Assembly: GCA_963848035.1 (NCBI GenBank)
Contig: CAWKCD010000001.1
Coordinates: 1,674,001-1,738,000 of the forward strand
DNA from: JAVVHH01 sp963848035
GTDB taxonomy: Bacteria > Pseudomonadota > Alphaproteobacteria > Acetobacterales > Acetobacteraceae
Length of the DNA: 64,000 nt
Reading direction: 5' to 3'
A model generated the notes under the pieces. That model was not told where the DNA came from. It searched no databases and was given only the letters and a program-made list of their open reading frames with translations. Position numbers and translations under genes: made by a program. How positions within the stretch are numbered: the first letter of the stretch is position 1; each line of letters begins with the position of its first letter. Positions 17,991-26,837 of the stretch are shown here, piece after piece.

Positions 17991-18662
17991 ATGAAGCGGC
18001 GTTGTATGACGATTGCTGCGCTCGTCTGCCTTTCTATTGCAGCAGAGCAGTCGGCTCGCGCAGACAGTTTCGATGTTCGGCCGATCACGATCGAGACCCG
18101 TGACGGAATGGGTCTGGTCGTGGTGACCAATTCCGGCGAGCGGCGGATTTATCTCGAAAGCCAGGTGCTGGACTGGTCGCAAGATGGCTCCGGGGCGGAG
18201 CACGTCGTCGAATCCGAGACGGCCCTCGCCTCGCCGCCGGCAATGTGGGTGCCGCCACGATCCAGCTACACGATGCGCATCCGGTTGCCACCCGGCTCGG
18301 CAGATGTCGAGCGCGCATTCCGGGTGATGATCAAGCAACTGCCGGAACGCAGCGAAGTCGTCGGCGGCCGGGTCGTGTTCGCGCTGACCCAGAACCTGCC
18401 GGCCTTCGTCGTGCCGCCCAATCCGTCGGCGCCGGTGCTGACGGCGCGGATCATGGATCCGCGACGGGTGTTGATCCAGAACGCCGGCGGCCGCCGCGCT
18501 CGCCTGACCAAGATCACTCAGGACGGCCATGTCCTCGCGTCGGGTCTGATCGGTTACGCACTCGCGCGCGGGGGGCTGGCGGTCCCGTTGGTCTCGCCGA
18601 TCCATGCCGGCACCTTGGATGTCGAAACCGATGTCGGACATCGCGACATCAGCGTGCGGTGA
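17991..18662 (+). CDS. Periplasmic fimbrial chaperone (PapD-like)
   Basis: A 223-residue periplasmic chaperone with signal peptide (MKRRCMTIAALVCLSIAAE, cleavage near SARA-D). The immunoglobulin-like N-domain shows the expected pattern: FDVRPITIETRDGMG at its start, then WVPPRSSYTMRIRLPPGS and AFRVMIKQLPE, which correspond to the subunit-binding strand and the conserved family motif. It keeps subunits folded for the usher. It is 32 bases after the first SCPU gene; its stop overlaps the usher start. Confidence 0.85.
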   Translation: MKRRCMTIAALVCLSIAAEQSARADSFDVRPITIETRDGMGLVVVTNSGERRIYLESQVLDWSQDGSGAEHVVESETALASPPAMWVPPRSSYTMRIRLPPGSADVERAFRVMIKQLPERSEVVGGRVVFALTQNLPAFVVPPNPSAPVLTARIMDPRRVLIQNAGGRRARLTKITQDGHVLASGLIGYALARGGLAVPLVSPIHAGTLDVETDVGHRDISVR

Positions 18663-21109
18663 GTGAGCATGATCGCTCCCATGATCGGCAGAGATCAGGC
18701 TTCCGCTCGAGGCCGGCGATCTGTTCTCTCGCGAGCGCGGCGTTGGCACTGGCCGCCGGGGTGGGCATGCCGCACGCCGAGCGGTCGAGCGATCGCTTCG
18801 CCCCGGCGCCGGACAGCGTGCCGGAGCAGCGCGTGCTGCTTAGGGTCACGTTGAAAGGTCTCGATCAAGGCGAGCACCTGTTCGAGATGGACAAGGCCGG
18901 CATGTCGATCCCGCGGGAAACGGCTGCGGCGCTGCACGTCTCCGGCCCTGCGCAGCAACCGCTTCGTTTACAGCCGGACGGACCGATCCAGTTCCACCAT
19001 GACGTGTCCGCCTCATCCTTGGAACTGTCGGTCCCGGCGACGATGATGGATCTGCAGCGTTTCGCGCCCGAAACTGGGTCGGAGGTCCATCTCAGCCCGG
19101 AGATCTGGGGCGCCTACGTCGATTATGACGTCAATGCCCGCCATGTGTTCGGCCGCACCGGTCTCGGCGGCAGCAGACCGGTCGCGTTCGGCGGCTTAGC
19201 CGACCTCCGACTGATCGGGCCGGACCTCGTGGGTAGCTTCGGCTGGGCCTACGATAGCGAGCGGGCGGCGCAAGGCGGCCTGGTGCGGCTCGACAGCACG
19301 TTGACTTGGCGACCAGCGAGCGAGAACCTGGCGGTATCGGCCGGCGACCTGCTCCCGCCCGGCGATCCGATGTCGGCCGGCCGCATCTATCGCTTTCTCG
19401 GCATCCAGGCCGGCACCGAGTTCAGCGGCACGCCGGGCTGGTCCTCGGCCCCGGTCGCCACGATCTATGGCTCGGCCCAGGCGCAATCCGTGCTGGACCT
19501 GGTCCTGAACGGTCAACGCGCCTACAGCGCATCGACCGCGGGCGGACCGTTCGCCTTGACATTGCCCCCTGGGGTTGCCGGATCGGCGGCGCTGGTGGTC
19601 ACGGATGTCACCGGCCGTAGCGTCCTTATGCCTGTCGAGGTGCCGCGGGTGGACGCCAATCTGCTGCGGCAGGGCCTGTTTCTCTGGTCCGCAGGCCTGG
19701 GAGTGCCCCGGTTCGGATATGCCACCGCCGCATCGTCCTATGAGCCTGACATCTACGGCTATGCGAATGCGCGTTACGGCCTGTTCGAGCGCGTGACCCT
19801 TCGCGCGCACGGCGAGGCGGGACCACGATTCGGTGAAGTCGAGCTGGGCGCGGACGTCATCGCTTCGTCGTCGGTGGCATTGCGGGGGACGCTGGCCGCC
19901 AGCCATTCCGATCGAGGTGTCGGCGGCCAAGGCCGCTTGGCGATCAGCGCGGTCGGACCATGGAACCTGATGTTGGATGCCCGCGTGTCGCAGACGGTCG
20001 GTGCGTTCGACGACGTCGTGTCCGTGTCGGGGCGGCGCTTCGCGCAAAAAAGTGGCTTCAATCCGCTGCTCACCGTGCCGTCCGTGTCGGAACTCGCCGC
20101 CCGCCTGTCGTGGCAAGTCATGCCGACGTTCGGGCTCAGCGCTTCCTATCAGATGAGCCGCTTCGCCGGCAGCGGCTCGGTCGGGATTGCGTCACTGAGC
20201 GCGAACTTCGCCGTCGCGGGGCTGCCGATGTTCGCCAATGCGTTCCGTGACCTCGGCGGCCGCCGCTCCACCACGGTCATGGCCGGATTGTCGTTCCAGA
20301 TCGGCGAGGCGCAGGGCGCGGCGTCGGCGGGGGCTGGTTTGGGCCACGCCCTGGGCCAGTCGCGTGATAGCGCCAGCTTCTCGGTCAATGTCGGCCAGCC
20401 GCTGCGCGAGCAGGCCGGGTCAGTCGGCTGGAACGCCATCGCGACGCGAGATCCGGCCAGCCTATTCGCGAACGCGACGGTGGAAGCCAGCACCAATTAC
20501 GGCATCGTCGGCGCGTCGGTTCAAACCAGCGGGTCGTCGACCACCACCTACGCCACAATGCGCGGCAGCGCCGGGGTGATCGGCTGGCATCCTTTCGTCT
20601 CCGACCCGGTACACGGCGGCATCGTGCTGGTGGATGCGGAGCGGTCGGGCGTGCCGGTCGAACTCAATGGCGACTCCCGCGGACGCACCTCGCTAGACGG
20701 CAAGCTGGTTCTGAGCGGCACCGTGGCGGGCGTCCCGCAGCGTGTGTCGATCGATACCATGGACCTGCCGATCGACGCGGTGCCGAGCGTCACGGATGGC
20801 AAGGTGGTGCTGCGCGACGGCGGCGCCGCGCGGCTCTCGTTCCGGGTGCAATCGACGGGCGGGGCGGCCAGTTTCCGAATCACGTTCCGGGGCGAGCCGC
20901 CTCCGGTCGGCACGACCGTCTTCTCGGCGACATCCAACGCGCCGGTCGGCAAGGACGGGCGCGCCTTCCTGCCCTCGATAGCGGCTGACGAGGTGCTACG
21001 CGTGGAGATGCCGGACGGGCTCACTTGTCAGGTCACCACGAAGTTCGATGGTCACGGCGGGGTAGGCCGCCGGCTGGGCACGCTGGCTTGCGAGGAGGCG
21101 GCGGGATGA
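18659..21109 (+). CDS. Outer-membrane usher protein
   Basis: An 816-residue FimD/PapC-type usher that forms the outer-membrane pore for subunit assembly. The start is taken as GTG at 18659, overlapping the chaperone stop (GTGA). It gives an N-region followed by a hydrophobic signal segment (ICSLASAALALAAG, about residues 22-35). After an N-terminal domain, beta-barrel repeats follow (about 125-620), including the plug region, then the C-terminal domains (about 640-816) ending with a Cys pair around DGLTCQV and GTLACEE. The length fits the compact ushers that pair with SCPU proteins. Alternative starts would shorten the signal peptide. Confidence 0.88.
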   Translation: MSEHDRSHDRQRSGFRSRPAICSLASAALALAAGVGMPHAERSSDRFAPAPDSVPEQRVLLRVTLKGLDQGEHLFEMDKAGMSIPRETAAALHVSGPAQQPLRLQPDGPIQFHHDVSASSLELSVPATMMDLQRFAPETGSEVHLSPEIWGAYVDYDVNARHVFGRTGLGGSRPVAFGGLADLRLIGPDLVGSFGWAYDSERAAQGGLVRLDSTLTWRPASENLAVSAGDLLPPGDPMSAGRIYRFLGIQAGTEFSGTPGWSSAPVATIYGSAQAQSVLDLVLNGQRAYSASTAGGPFALTLPPGVAGSAALVVTDVTGRSVLMPVEVPRVDANLLRQGLFLWSAGLGVPRFGYATAASSYEPDIYGYANARYGLFERVTLRAHGEAGPRFGEVELGADVIASSSVALRGTLAASHSDRGVGGQGRLAISAVGPWNLMLDARVSQTVGAFDDVVSVSGRRFAQKSGFNPLLTVPSVSELAARLSWQVMPTFGLSASYQMSRFAGSGSVGIASLSANFAVAGLPMFANAFRDLGGRRSTTVMAGLSFQIGEAQGAASAGAGLGHALGQSRDSASFSVNVGQPLREQAGSVGWNAIATRDPASLFANATVEASTNYGIVGASVQTSGSSTTTYATMRGSAGVIGWHPFVSDPVHGGIVLVDAERSGVPVELNGDSRGRTSLDGKLVLSGTVAGVPQRVSIDTMDLPIDAVPSVTDGKVVLRDGGAARLSFRVQSTGGAASFRITFRGEPPPVGTTVFSATSNAPVGKDGRAFLPSIAADEVLRVEMPDGLTCQVTTKFDGHGGVGRRLGTLACEEAAG

Positions 21110-22098
21110 CGCGGGTCCTTGCCTATGGCCGGGCTTTGGCCCTCTGGGTGGGTGCGGGGCTACTCCTGGTCTGCTTGCCGGGTCTGATGCACGCGGCACG
21201 CGCGGCCAACGTTTCGTGCACCTTCGCCGGGCCGACGCTGAATTTTCCAACCGTCCAGCCGTTCACGGGATATCCGTATTCAGCGAGCGGCAACGTCGGG
21301 GTGACCTGCACCAACCCGAATGCGACCGCCGCGACGATTTATGGATGCATCTCGCTTGGCACCGGCTCCGGAGGCACGGCGCCGACCAATCGGACGCTGG
21401 CTTCCGGCGGCAACACGCTGGCGTTCCAGCTCACCGGCAGTCCTGTGTACACGTCGGAGATCGGCGACGGGACCGCGCGGGCGATGGCCGGTCCATTCTC
21501 GCTGTCCATCCCCGCGAGCAGCGCCTCGACGAACAATTTTCCCCTCGCAGGAAAAATTCCGACGCCTGGTTCCACTCCCCCGCCCGGGAGTTACTCGACG
21601 ACGTTCACCGGAACCGACGCGCAGATGTACTACCTAACGACCTCGACATCACCCGGCACCTGTGGGGCGCTCGTCGCTGCGTCCCCGACGATCGGCAGCT
21701 TTACCGTGACTCTGAACGCAACTGTTCCCGCCCAGTGCCTGGTGACCGCGACGGGGCTCACCTTTCCGGCCAGCTCGATCCTGGGCACTGCGCGCACCGC
21801 AACCGCGACGGTCACGTCCACCTGCAACACGTCGCTTCCGGTCTCGATTTCGCTCGATAACGGCGTGTCCGGGACTGGACCGGCCGCACGCGTGATGAAG
21901 TCCGGCGCGAATGCGATCACATACGGAATTTATCAGAATGCGGGCATGACCCAGCCCTGGGGCAGCACGTCCGGGACCAACACGCAAACGATCGCGAATG
22001 GCACCGGCTCGCTCACGGCTTACGGCCAAGTGCCGGCCCAGACGAGCCCAGCGCCCGGCACCTACACCGACACGGTGAATGTCATGATCAGCTACTGA
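21106..22098 (+). CDS. Tandem SCPU-domain protein, probable fimbrial tip or adhesin
   Basis: A 330-residue secreted protein with a signal peptide ending near ARA-AN (about residue 35) and two SCPU domains, roughly 36-205 and 210-330. The second domain ends AYGQVPAQTSPAPGTYTDTVNV, close to the end of the first operon gene (YGRVPVQTSPAPGSYSDVVNV). Each domain carries its own Cys pair. It overlaps the usher by four bases. In related operons a two-domain subunit occupies the tip; here that is an inference from architecture and gene order. Confidence 0.82.
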   Translation: MTRVLAYGRALALWVGAGLLLVCLPGLMHAARAANVSCTFAGPTLNFPTVQPFTGYPYSASGNVGVTCTNPNATAATIYGCISLGTGSGGTAPTNRTLASGGNTLAFQLTGSPVYTSEIGDGTARAMAGPFSLSIPASSASTNNFPLAGKIPTPGSTPPPGSYSTTFTGTDAQMYYLTTSTSPGTCGALVAASPTIGSFTVTLNATVPAQCLVTATGLTFPASSILGTARTATATVTSTCNTSLPVSISLDNGVSGTGPAARVMKSGANAITYGIYQNAGMTQPWGSTSGTNTQTIANGTGSLTAYGQVPAQTSPAPGTYTDTVNVMISY

Positions 22099-22111
22099 TC
22101 GGCCCGTCGCT

Positions 22112-23092
22112 TCAGGCGGCGAGGCGGCGTTCGTCCTCGAGCGCCCAGGTGAGATGCGTGCGGGCGCCGGCTTGGATCGGTTCGGCATCGTAGGCCGCAT
22201 CCGGCAGCAGCACCGAGGCGGCATCCCCGCTTTCCGTCGTGAGCGCGATCCGGACCGAGCCGCCCTGATACTCCACGGCATCGACCGTTGCCGGCAGCCC
22301 GGCGCCATCGCCCAGGCGGCAGCGGTCGGCACGAACCGCGATCAGGCCCCCCGCCGCCGGCAGGACGTTGTGGCCGCCGATGAAGCGCGCGATGAAGCTG
22401 GTGGCGGGATTGCTGAACACCTCGCGCGGGTCTCCGGCCTGGCGGACATGCCCGTCCTGCATCACCACCATCATGTCGGCGAGCGCCATCGCCTCATCCT
22501 GGCTGTGCGTGACGTGGATGAAGCTGATCCCCAGCTCCCGCTGCAGCCGCTTGAGTTCCTCGCGCACCTTGATGCGCAGGAACGGATCGAGCGCGGAGAG
22601 GGGTTCGTCGAGGAGGAGCACTTTCGGCTCGCTGACCAGCGCGCGGGCCAGCGCGACGCGCTGCTGCTGACCGCCCGAGAGCTGGGCCGGGAGCCGGTCG
22701 GCGAACCGTTCCATGTGGACCAGCGCCAGGTAGGCCATCGCCCGCTCGGTCCGCTCCGCCTTGCTGACGCCGCGCATGCGCAGGCTGAAGGCGACGTTCT
22801 CGGCGCAGTCGAGATGCGGGAACAGGGCGTAGCTCTGGAACATCATCGCCGTGCCGCGCTTGATCGGCGGTAGCCCGGTGACGTTGACGCCATGGATCAG
22901 CACGTCGCCGCTGGTGATCGTTTCATGGCCCGCGATCATGCGTAGCGTGCTGGTCTTGCCGCATCCGCTGGGACCGAGCAGGCAGCAGTAGCTCGCCTTG
23001 GGGATGCGCAGCGAGACGTCGTCCACCGCCGGCGCGCCGGGGCCGTAGCGCTTGGACACGCCAATCAGTTCGACATCGAAGCGTGGATCCAT
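22112..23092 (-). CDS. ABC transporter ATPase, PotA/spermidine-putrescine-like (orphan)
   Basis: A 326-residue ABC importer ATPase. Walker A is GPSGCGKT (residues 40-47), the Q-loop Gln is about 86, the signature LSGGQQQ is 138-144 and Walker B is VLLLDEP (158-164). A short TOBE-type regulatory domain fills the C-terminus. The start MDPRFDVELIGVSKRYG has GAGGAGACCACG upstream. The substrate class is inferred from similarity to PotA/FbpC-like proteins. No permease or binding protein is adjacent, so it must work with components elsewhere. It is convergent with the fimbrial operon. Confidence 0.85.
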   Translation of the reverse strand: MDPRFDVELIGVSKRYGPGAPAVDDVSLRIPKASYCCLLGPSGCGKTSTLRMIAGHETITSGDVLIHGVNVTGLPPIKRGTAMMFQSYALFPHLDCAENVAFSLRMRGVSKAERTERAMAYLALVHMERFADRLPAQLSGGQQQRVALARALVSEPKVLLLDEPLSALDPFLRIKVREELKRLQRELGISFIHVTHSQDEAMALADMMVVMQDGHVRQAGDPREVFSNPATSFIARFIGGHNVLPAAGGLIAVRADRCRLGDGAGLPATVDAVEYQGGSVRIALTTESGDAASVLLPDAAYDAEPIQAGARTHLTWALEDERRLAA

Positions 23093-23148
23093 CGTGGTCT
23101 CCTCGGGCGAGCGCTGCGTCTCAGGCAGCATAAACCGGCTCGAGGCGC

Positions 23149-24456
23149 ATGACACTGGCGATGGCGACGGATCGGAACCTACGTTGCTCGCCGGAGTTCT
23201 TGGTCGACGAATTGCCCCCAATTTTCATAGGTCGGACTTTGCCCCTCAAGCCGCCATCGACCATCCAGCCCTCCGACCGGGCCGAGGCGCTCCTGCAGGA
23301 GCGGAACAGGAAGATGGCAGCTTCCGCCCACGCCTATGTGCGCGGCAGCACGGTCCGTTTCTACCAGTGGCTCGAAGCCTCGGATCGGCCGGCGCTGCCC
23401 GCCGGCCCCGAAGTCTGGATCTGCGGCGATTGCCATGTCGGCAATCTCGGGCCCGTGGCCAGCACCGACGGCGCGCTCGCCATCCAGATCCGCGACCTCG
23501 ACCAGACTGTCATCGGCAACCCGGCGCACGACCTGATCCGTCTCGCCCTGTCCCTGGCGATGGCGGCCCGCAGCTCCGATCTGCCGGGCGTGACCACGGC
23601 GCTGATGATCGAGCGGATGATGCAGGGTTACGAGGCGGCTTTCGGAGCCGAGGCGCAAGGTGAGACCCTGGATCGCGAGGACGCAATGCCGCGCACCGTG
23701 CGGCAGGTGATGCGCGCGGCAGCCGGGCGGAGCTGGAAACACTTGGCCGACGAACGGATCGAGGGTGACGGCCCGACCATCCCGCTCGGCAAGCGGTTCT
23801 GGCCGCTGACCACCGGCGAGCGCGAGGCGGTGGTCAGGCTGTTCGCGGAAACAGAGGTGAGCCGCCTGGCGACGATCCTGCGTTCCCGCCCGGACGATGC
23901 GCCGGTTCGTGTGCTCGACGCCGCCTACTGGCGAAAGGGTTGCAGCTCGCTTGGTTTGCTGCGCGTGGCCGCCCTGGTCGCGATCGATACCGGCAAGGCG
24001 GAGCGGCATTGCCTGATGGACATCAAGGAGGCCGTGACGGCGGCGGCGCCGCGCAACGACCGGGAGATGCCGGCCGGCAACGGGATCCGCGTCGTCACCG
24101 GCGCGCGCAATTTGTCGCCTTTCCTCGGGAGCCGGATGGTCGCAGCCCGGCTGCTCGACAAAGAGATCTTCATCCGTGAATTGTTGCCGCAGGACCTGAA
24201 GCTCGAGATCGAGCATCTGACGAGGGACGAGGCCATGGGCGTGGCGGAATTTCTCGCCCGGGTCGTCGGCCGCGGGCACGCAAGACAGCTCGGCGAGGCG
24301 GACCGGGATCGCTGGTTGGCGGAGCTTCAGCGCAACCGCAGCAAGTCGCTCGATGCGCCTTCCTGGCTCTGGACCAGCGTGGTGGACCTCGTTGCCAGCC
24401 ACGAGGCCGCTTACCTCCAGCATTGCCGGCGCTGGGCGCTCGCGGACGCCGCCTGA
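23149..24456 (+). CDS. DUF2252 family protein
   Basis: A 435-residue DUF2252 protein. The family motif WICGDCHVGNLGP lies at about residues 88-100, with IQIRDLDQTVIGNPAHDL further on. The family has a kinase-like fold related to aminoglycoside phosphotransferases (CotH/APH superfamily). The Asp in GDCH and the DLDQ motif are at the places where catalytic and metal residues would lie. No substrate is established. It is divergent from the orphan ABC ATPase and followed by a serine protease gene. An ATG four codons into the frame (23161) is an alternative start. Confidence 0.85.
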   Translation: MTLAMATDRNLRCSPEFLVDELPPIFIGRTLPLKPPSTIQPSDRAEALLQERNRKMAASAHAYVRGSTVRFYQWLEASDRPALPAGPEVWICGDCHVGNLGPVASTDGALAIQIRDLDQTVIGNPAHDLIRLALSLAMAARSSDLPGVTTALMIERMMQGYEAAFGAEAQGETLDREDAMPRTVRQVMRAAAGRSWKHLADERIEGDGPTIPLGKRFWPLTTGEREAVVRLFAETEVSRLATILRSRPDDAPVRVLDAAYWRKGCSSLGLLRVAALVAIDTGKAERHCLMDIKEAVTAAAPRNDREMPAGNGIRVVTGARNLSPFLGSRMVAARLLDKEIFIRELLPQDLKLEIEHLTRDEAMGVAEFLARVVGRGHARQLGEADRDRWLAELQRNRSKSLDAPSWLWTSVVDLVASHEAAYLQHCRRWALADAA

Positions 24457-24460
24457 ACTC

Positions 24461-25198
24461 GTGACTTGGGCAGACGCGCCGCCTGCGATCGTGCGGCCGG
24501 GCTCGTCGCTGCCGGGTCTCTCGCCTCAGATCCAGAGACAGGCCGTGGACGGGGCGGTGCGGCCGTGGCGGGGCGTGGTGCGCGTTCAGACGGAGGTCGG
24601 CGTGCATTGCAGCGGGGCGCTCATTGGCCCGCGGCTGGTGCTGACCGCCGCGCACTGCCTGTTCGGCCGTGGCACCGGCCGTCCAGTGCGCCCGAGTTCG
24701 ATCCACGTGCTCGTTGGTTATGCCCGGGGCATCTATGCCGGGCACGCACGGGCGGTGCGGGTCGAGAGCGGTGCCGGCTTTGCGCTTGGACCGGACCAGC
24801 GACCTCTGGCATCGTCGCCGCCCGATGCGGATTGGGCGGTGTTGACGCTCGATGACGAGATCGGGACGCCGGATCGAATCCTCCCGCTGGCGCAGGGTGA
24901 CCCGGCGCCTGGCGCATCGGCCATGCTCGGCGGCTACGAGCAGGATCGGGCCCAGGTGATCCTCGCGGATACGAACTGCACGGTGGTGGGCTTGGTCCGC
25001 TACCGCGACGGGCACGCGCTGCTGCGCCACAGCTGTGCTGGGACCTCTGGGGTTAGCGGCGCACCGTTGCTGATCGAGACGCTGGGCCAAAGCTGGGCGA
25101 TTGCGGGCGTCGCTTCGATGGCGGACCGTCACGGGGCCGGCGGCTTGGCGGTTCCGATCGGCGCGGCCGCGCTGGCCACGGGGCGCCAGCCGGAGTGA
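24461..25198 (+). CDS. Trypsin-like serine protease
   Basis: A 245-residue chymotrypsin-fold protease. The catalytic triad is readable: His in LTAAHCLF (about 66), Asp in PDADWAVLTL (about 126) and Ser in GTSGVSGAPL (about 200). Cysteines beside the His (AAHC) and before the Ser (HSCAG) suggest disulfides, so an extracytoplasmic location is expected. The chosen GTG start at 24461 gives no clear signal peptide. An in-frame upstream extension inside the DUF2252 gene does not give one either, so the N-terminus is uncertain. Confidence 0.75.
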   Translation: MTWADAPPAIVRPGSSLPGLSPQIQRQAVDGAVRPWRGVVRVQTEVGVHCSGALIGPRLVLTAAHCLFGRGTGRPVRPSSIHVLVGYARGIYAGHARAVRVESGAGFALGPDQRPLASSPPDADWAVLTLDDEIGTPDRILPLAQGDPAPGASAMLGGYEQDRAQVILADTNCTVVGLVRYRDGHALLRHSCAGTSGVSGAPLLIETLGQSWAIAGVASMADRHGAGGLAVPIGAAALATGRQPE

Positions 25199-25307
25199 CG
25201 GCCCGGAGCGCGTCCGTCGTCGGTTGAGCCGCGTTTGGAATTCGTCTTAGGGTACTGCCGAGAGTTCGGGCGCATGCAGCCGCCCTGCGGGAGAAGCGTC
25301 GGACCGT

Positions 25308-26837
25308 ATGTCGAGCCTGGATTCCATCGTCGACATCGCCGTGATCGGTGGCGGGATCAATGGCTGCGGCATTGCGCGCGATGCGGCTGGCCGCGGTTGG
25401 TCGGTGTTCCTGTGCGAATCGGACGACCTGGCGTCGGCGACGTCGTCGGCGTCCACCAAGCTGGTCCATGGCGGGCTGCGCTATCTCGAATATTACGAGT
25501 TCCGCCTAGTGCGCGAAGCGTTGATGGAGCGGGAGGTGCTGTGGGGCGTCGCGCCGCATATCGTCTGGCCGCTGCGGTTCGTGCTGCCGCACCACAAGGG
25601 TCTGCGCCCGGCTTGGCTGCTCCGGCTCGGCCTGTTCCTCTACGACCATCTCGGCGGCCGCAAACGCCTGCCCGCCACGGCGATGAAGAACCTGCGCACC
25701 GACCCGGCCGGGCGCTGCCTCAAGCCGATCTACACGCTCGGGTTCGAATATTCGGATTGTTGGGTCGAGGACTCGCGGATGGTCGTGCTGAACGCCCGCG
25801 ACGCCGTCGAGCACGGTGCCACCGTGGTTACGCGGACAAGATGCGTCGGCGCCGAGCGGGAAGGCGACCTCTGGCGGCTGACGATGCAGGGGGTCGGCCG
25901 CGAGCCCGAGATCATACGGGCCCGAACGCTGGTGAACGCGGCGGGCCCTTGGGTCGGCGAGGTGCTGCAGACCGTCATGCGCGCCAATGCGCCGGCGAAA
26001 GTCCGTATGGTCAAGGGAAGTCATATCGTGGTGCCGCGCCTGTACCCGGAAGACCATTGCTACATCTTCCAGAACGCGGACAACCGGATCTTCTTCGTCA
26101 TTCCGTACGAACAGGATTTCTCCCTGATCGGCACGACCGATCTCGACTACCAGGGCGACCCCCGCGACGTCGCGGCATCCCCGGACGAGATCGCTTATCT
26201 ATGTAACGGCGCGAGCGAATACTTGCGCACGCCGGTGACGCCGGACCAGGTCGTGTGGACGTATTCCGGCGTTCGGCCGCTGTATGACGACGGCGCCTCG
26301 AAAGCGCAGGCGGCGACGCGAGACTATGTGCTGGAGCTGGACGCGCCGGCAGGACAGGCGGCGCAACTGTCGATCTTTGGCGGCAAGATCACGACCTACC
26401 GCCGTCTGGCCGAGGCGGCGCTAGCCAAGCTTGCGCCGCATCTGCCGAAGCCCGGCGGCCAGAGCGAGGGCTGGACCGGGCGAGCGACCTTGCCCGGCGG
26501 TGATTTCGCCGTGGACGGTTTCGAGAAGCTGCTCGAGACCTTGCGCGCCCGCTACCCCTTCGTCGCCCCGCGCACTATGCGCCGCCTGCTCCGCGCCTAC
26601 GGCACCTGTGTCAACGAACTGCTCGGCGATGCTGCCGGCGTGGACGATCTTGGCCCGGTCTATGGCGCCGACCTGACCGACGCGGAGCTGCGCTACCTCG
26701 TGCGGCGCGAATGGGTGCGGACGGCGGCCGACGTCGTCTGGCGGCGCTCGAAACTGGGCTTGCGCATGACCAAGCAGCAGATCGCCGACATCGATGCGGC
26801 GCTGGTCGACATCGTTCCGAGGGAAGCGAAGCCATGA
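25308..26837 (+). CDS. glpD: Glycerol-3-phosphate dehydrogenase (FAD, quinone-linked)
   Basis: GlpD is a 509-residue membrane-associated flavoenzyme that oxidises glycerol-3-phosphate to dihydroxyacetone phosphate and feeds electrons to quinone. The FAD-binding motif is VIGGGINGCGIARDAAGRG (about residues 13-31), followed by LVHGGLRYLEYYEF (about 58) and the C-terminal helical domain with YGTCVNELL. It overlaps glpK by four bases, forming a glpDK operon. No glpF permease or glpR repressor is nearby. Confidence 0.95.
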   Translation: MSSLDSIVDIAVIGGGINGCGIARDAAGRGWSVFLCESDDLASATSSASTKLVHGGLRYLEYYEFRLVREALMEREVLWGVAPHIVWPLRFVLPHHKGLRPAWLLRLGLFLYDHLGGRKRLPATAMKNLRTDPAGRCLKPIYTLGFEYSDCWVEDSRMVVLNARDAVEHGATVVTRTRCVGAEREGDLWRLTMQGVGREPEIIRARTLVNAAGPWVGEVLQTVMRANAPAKVRMVKGSHIVVPRLYPEDHCYIFQNADNRIFFVIPYEQDFSLIGTTDLDYQGDPRDVAASPDEIAYLCNGASEYLRTPVTPDQVVWTYSGVRPLYDDGASKAQAATRDYVLELDAPAGQAAQLSIFGGKITTYRRLAEAALAKLAPHLPKPGGQSEGWTGRATLPGGDFAVDGFEKLLETLRARYPFVAPRTMRRLLRAYGTCVNELLGDAAGVDDLGPVYGADLTDAELRYLVRREWVRTAADVVWRRSKLGLRMTKQQIADIDAALVDIVPREAKP

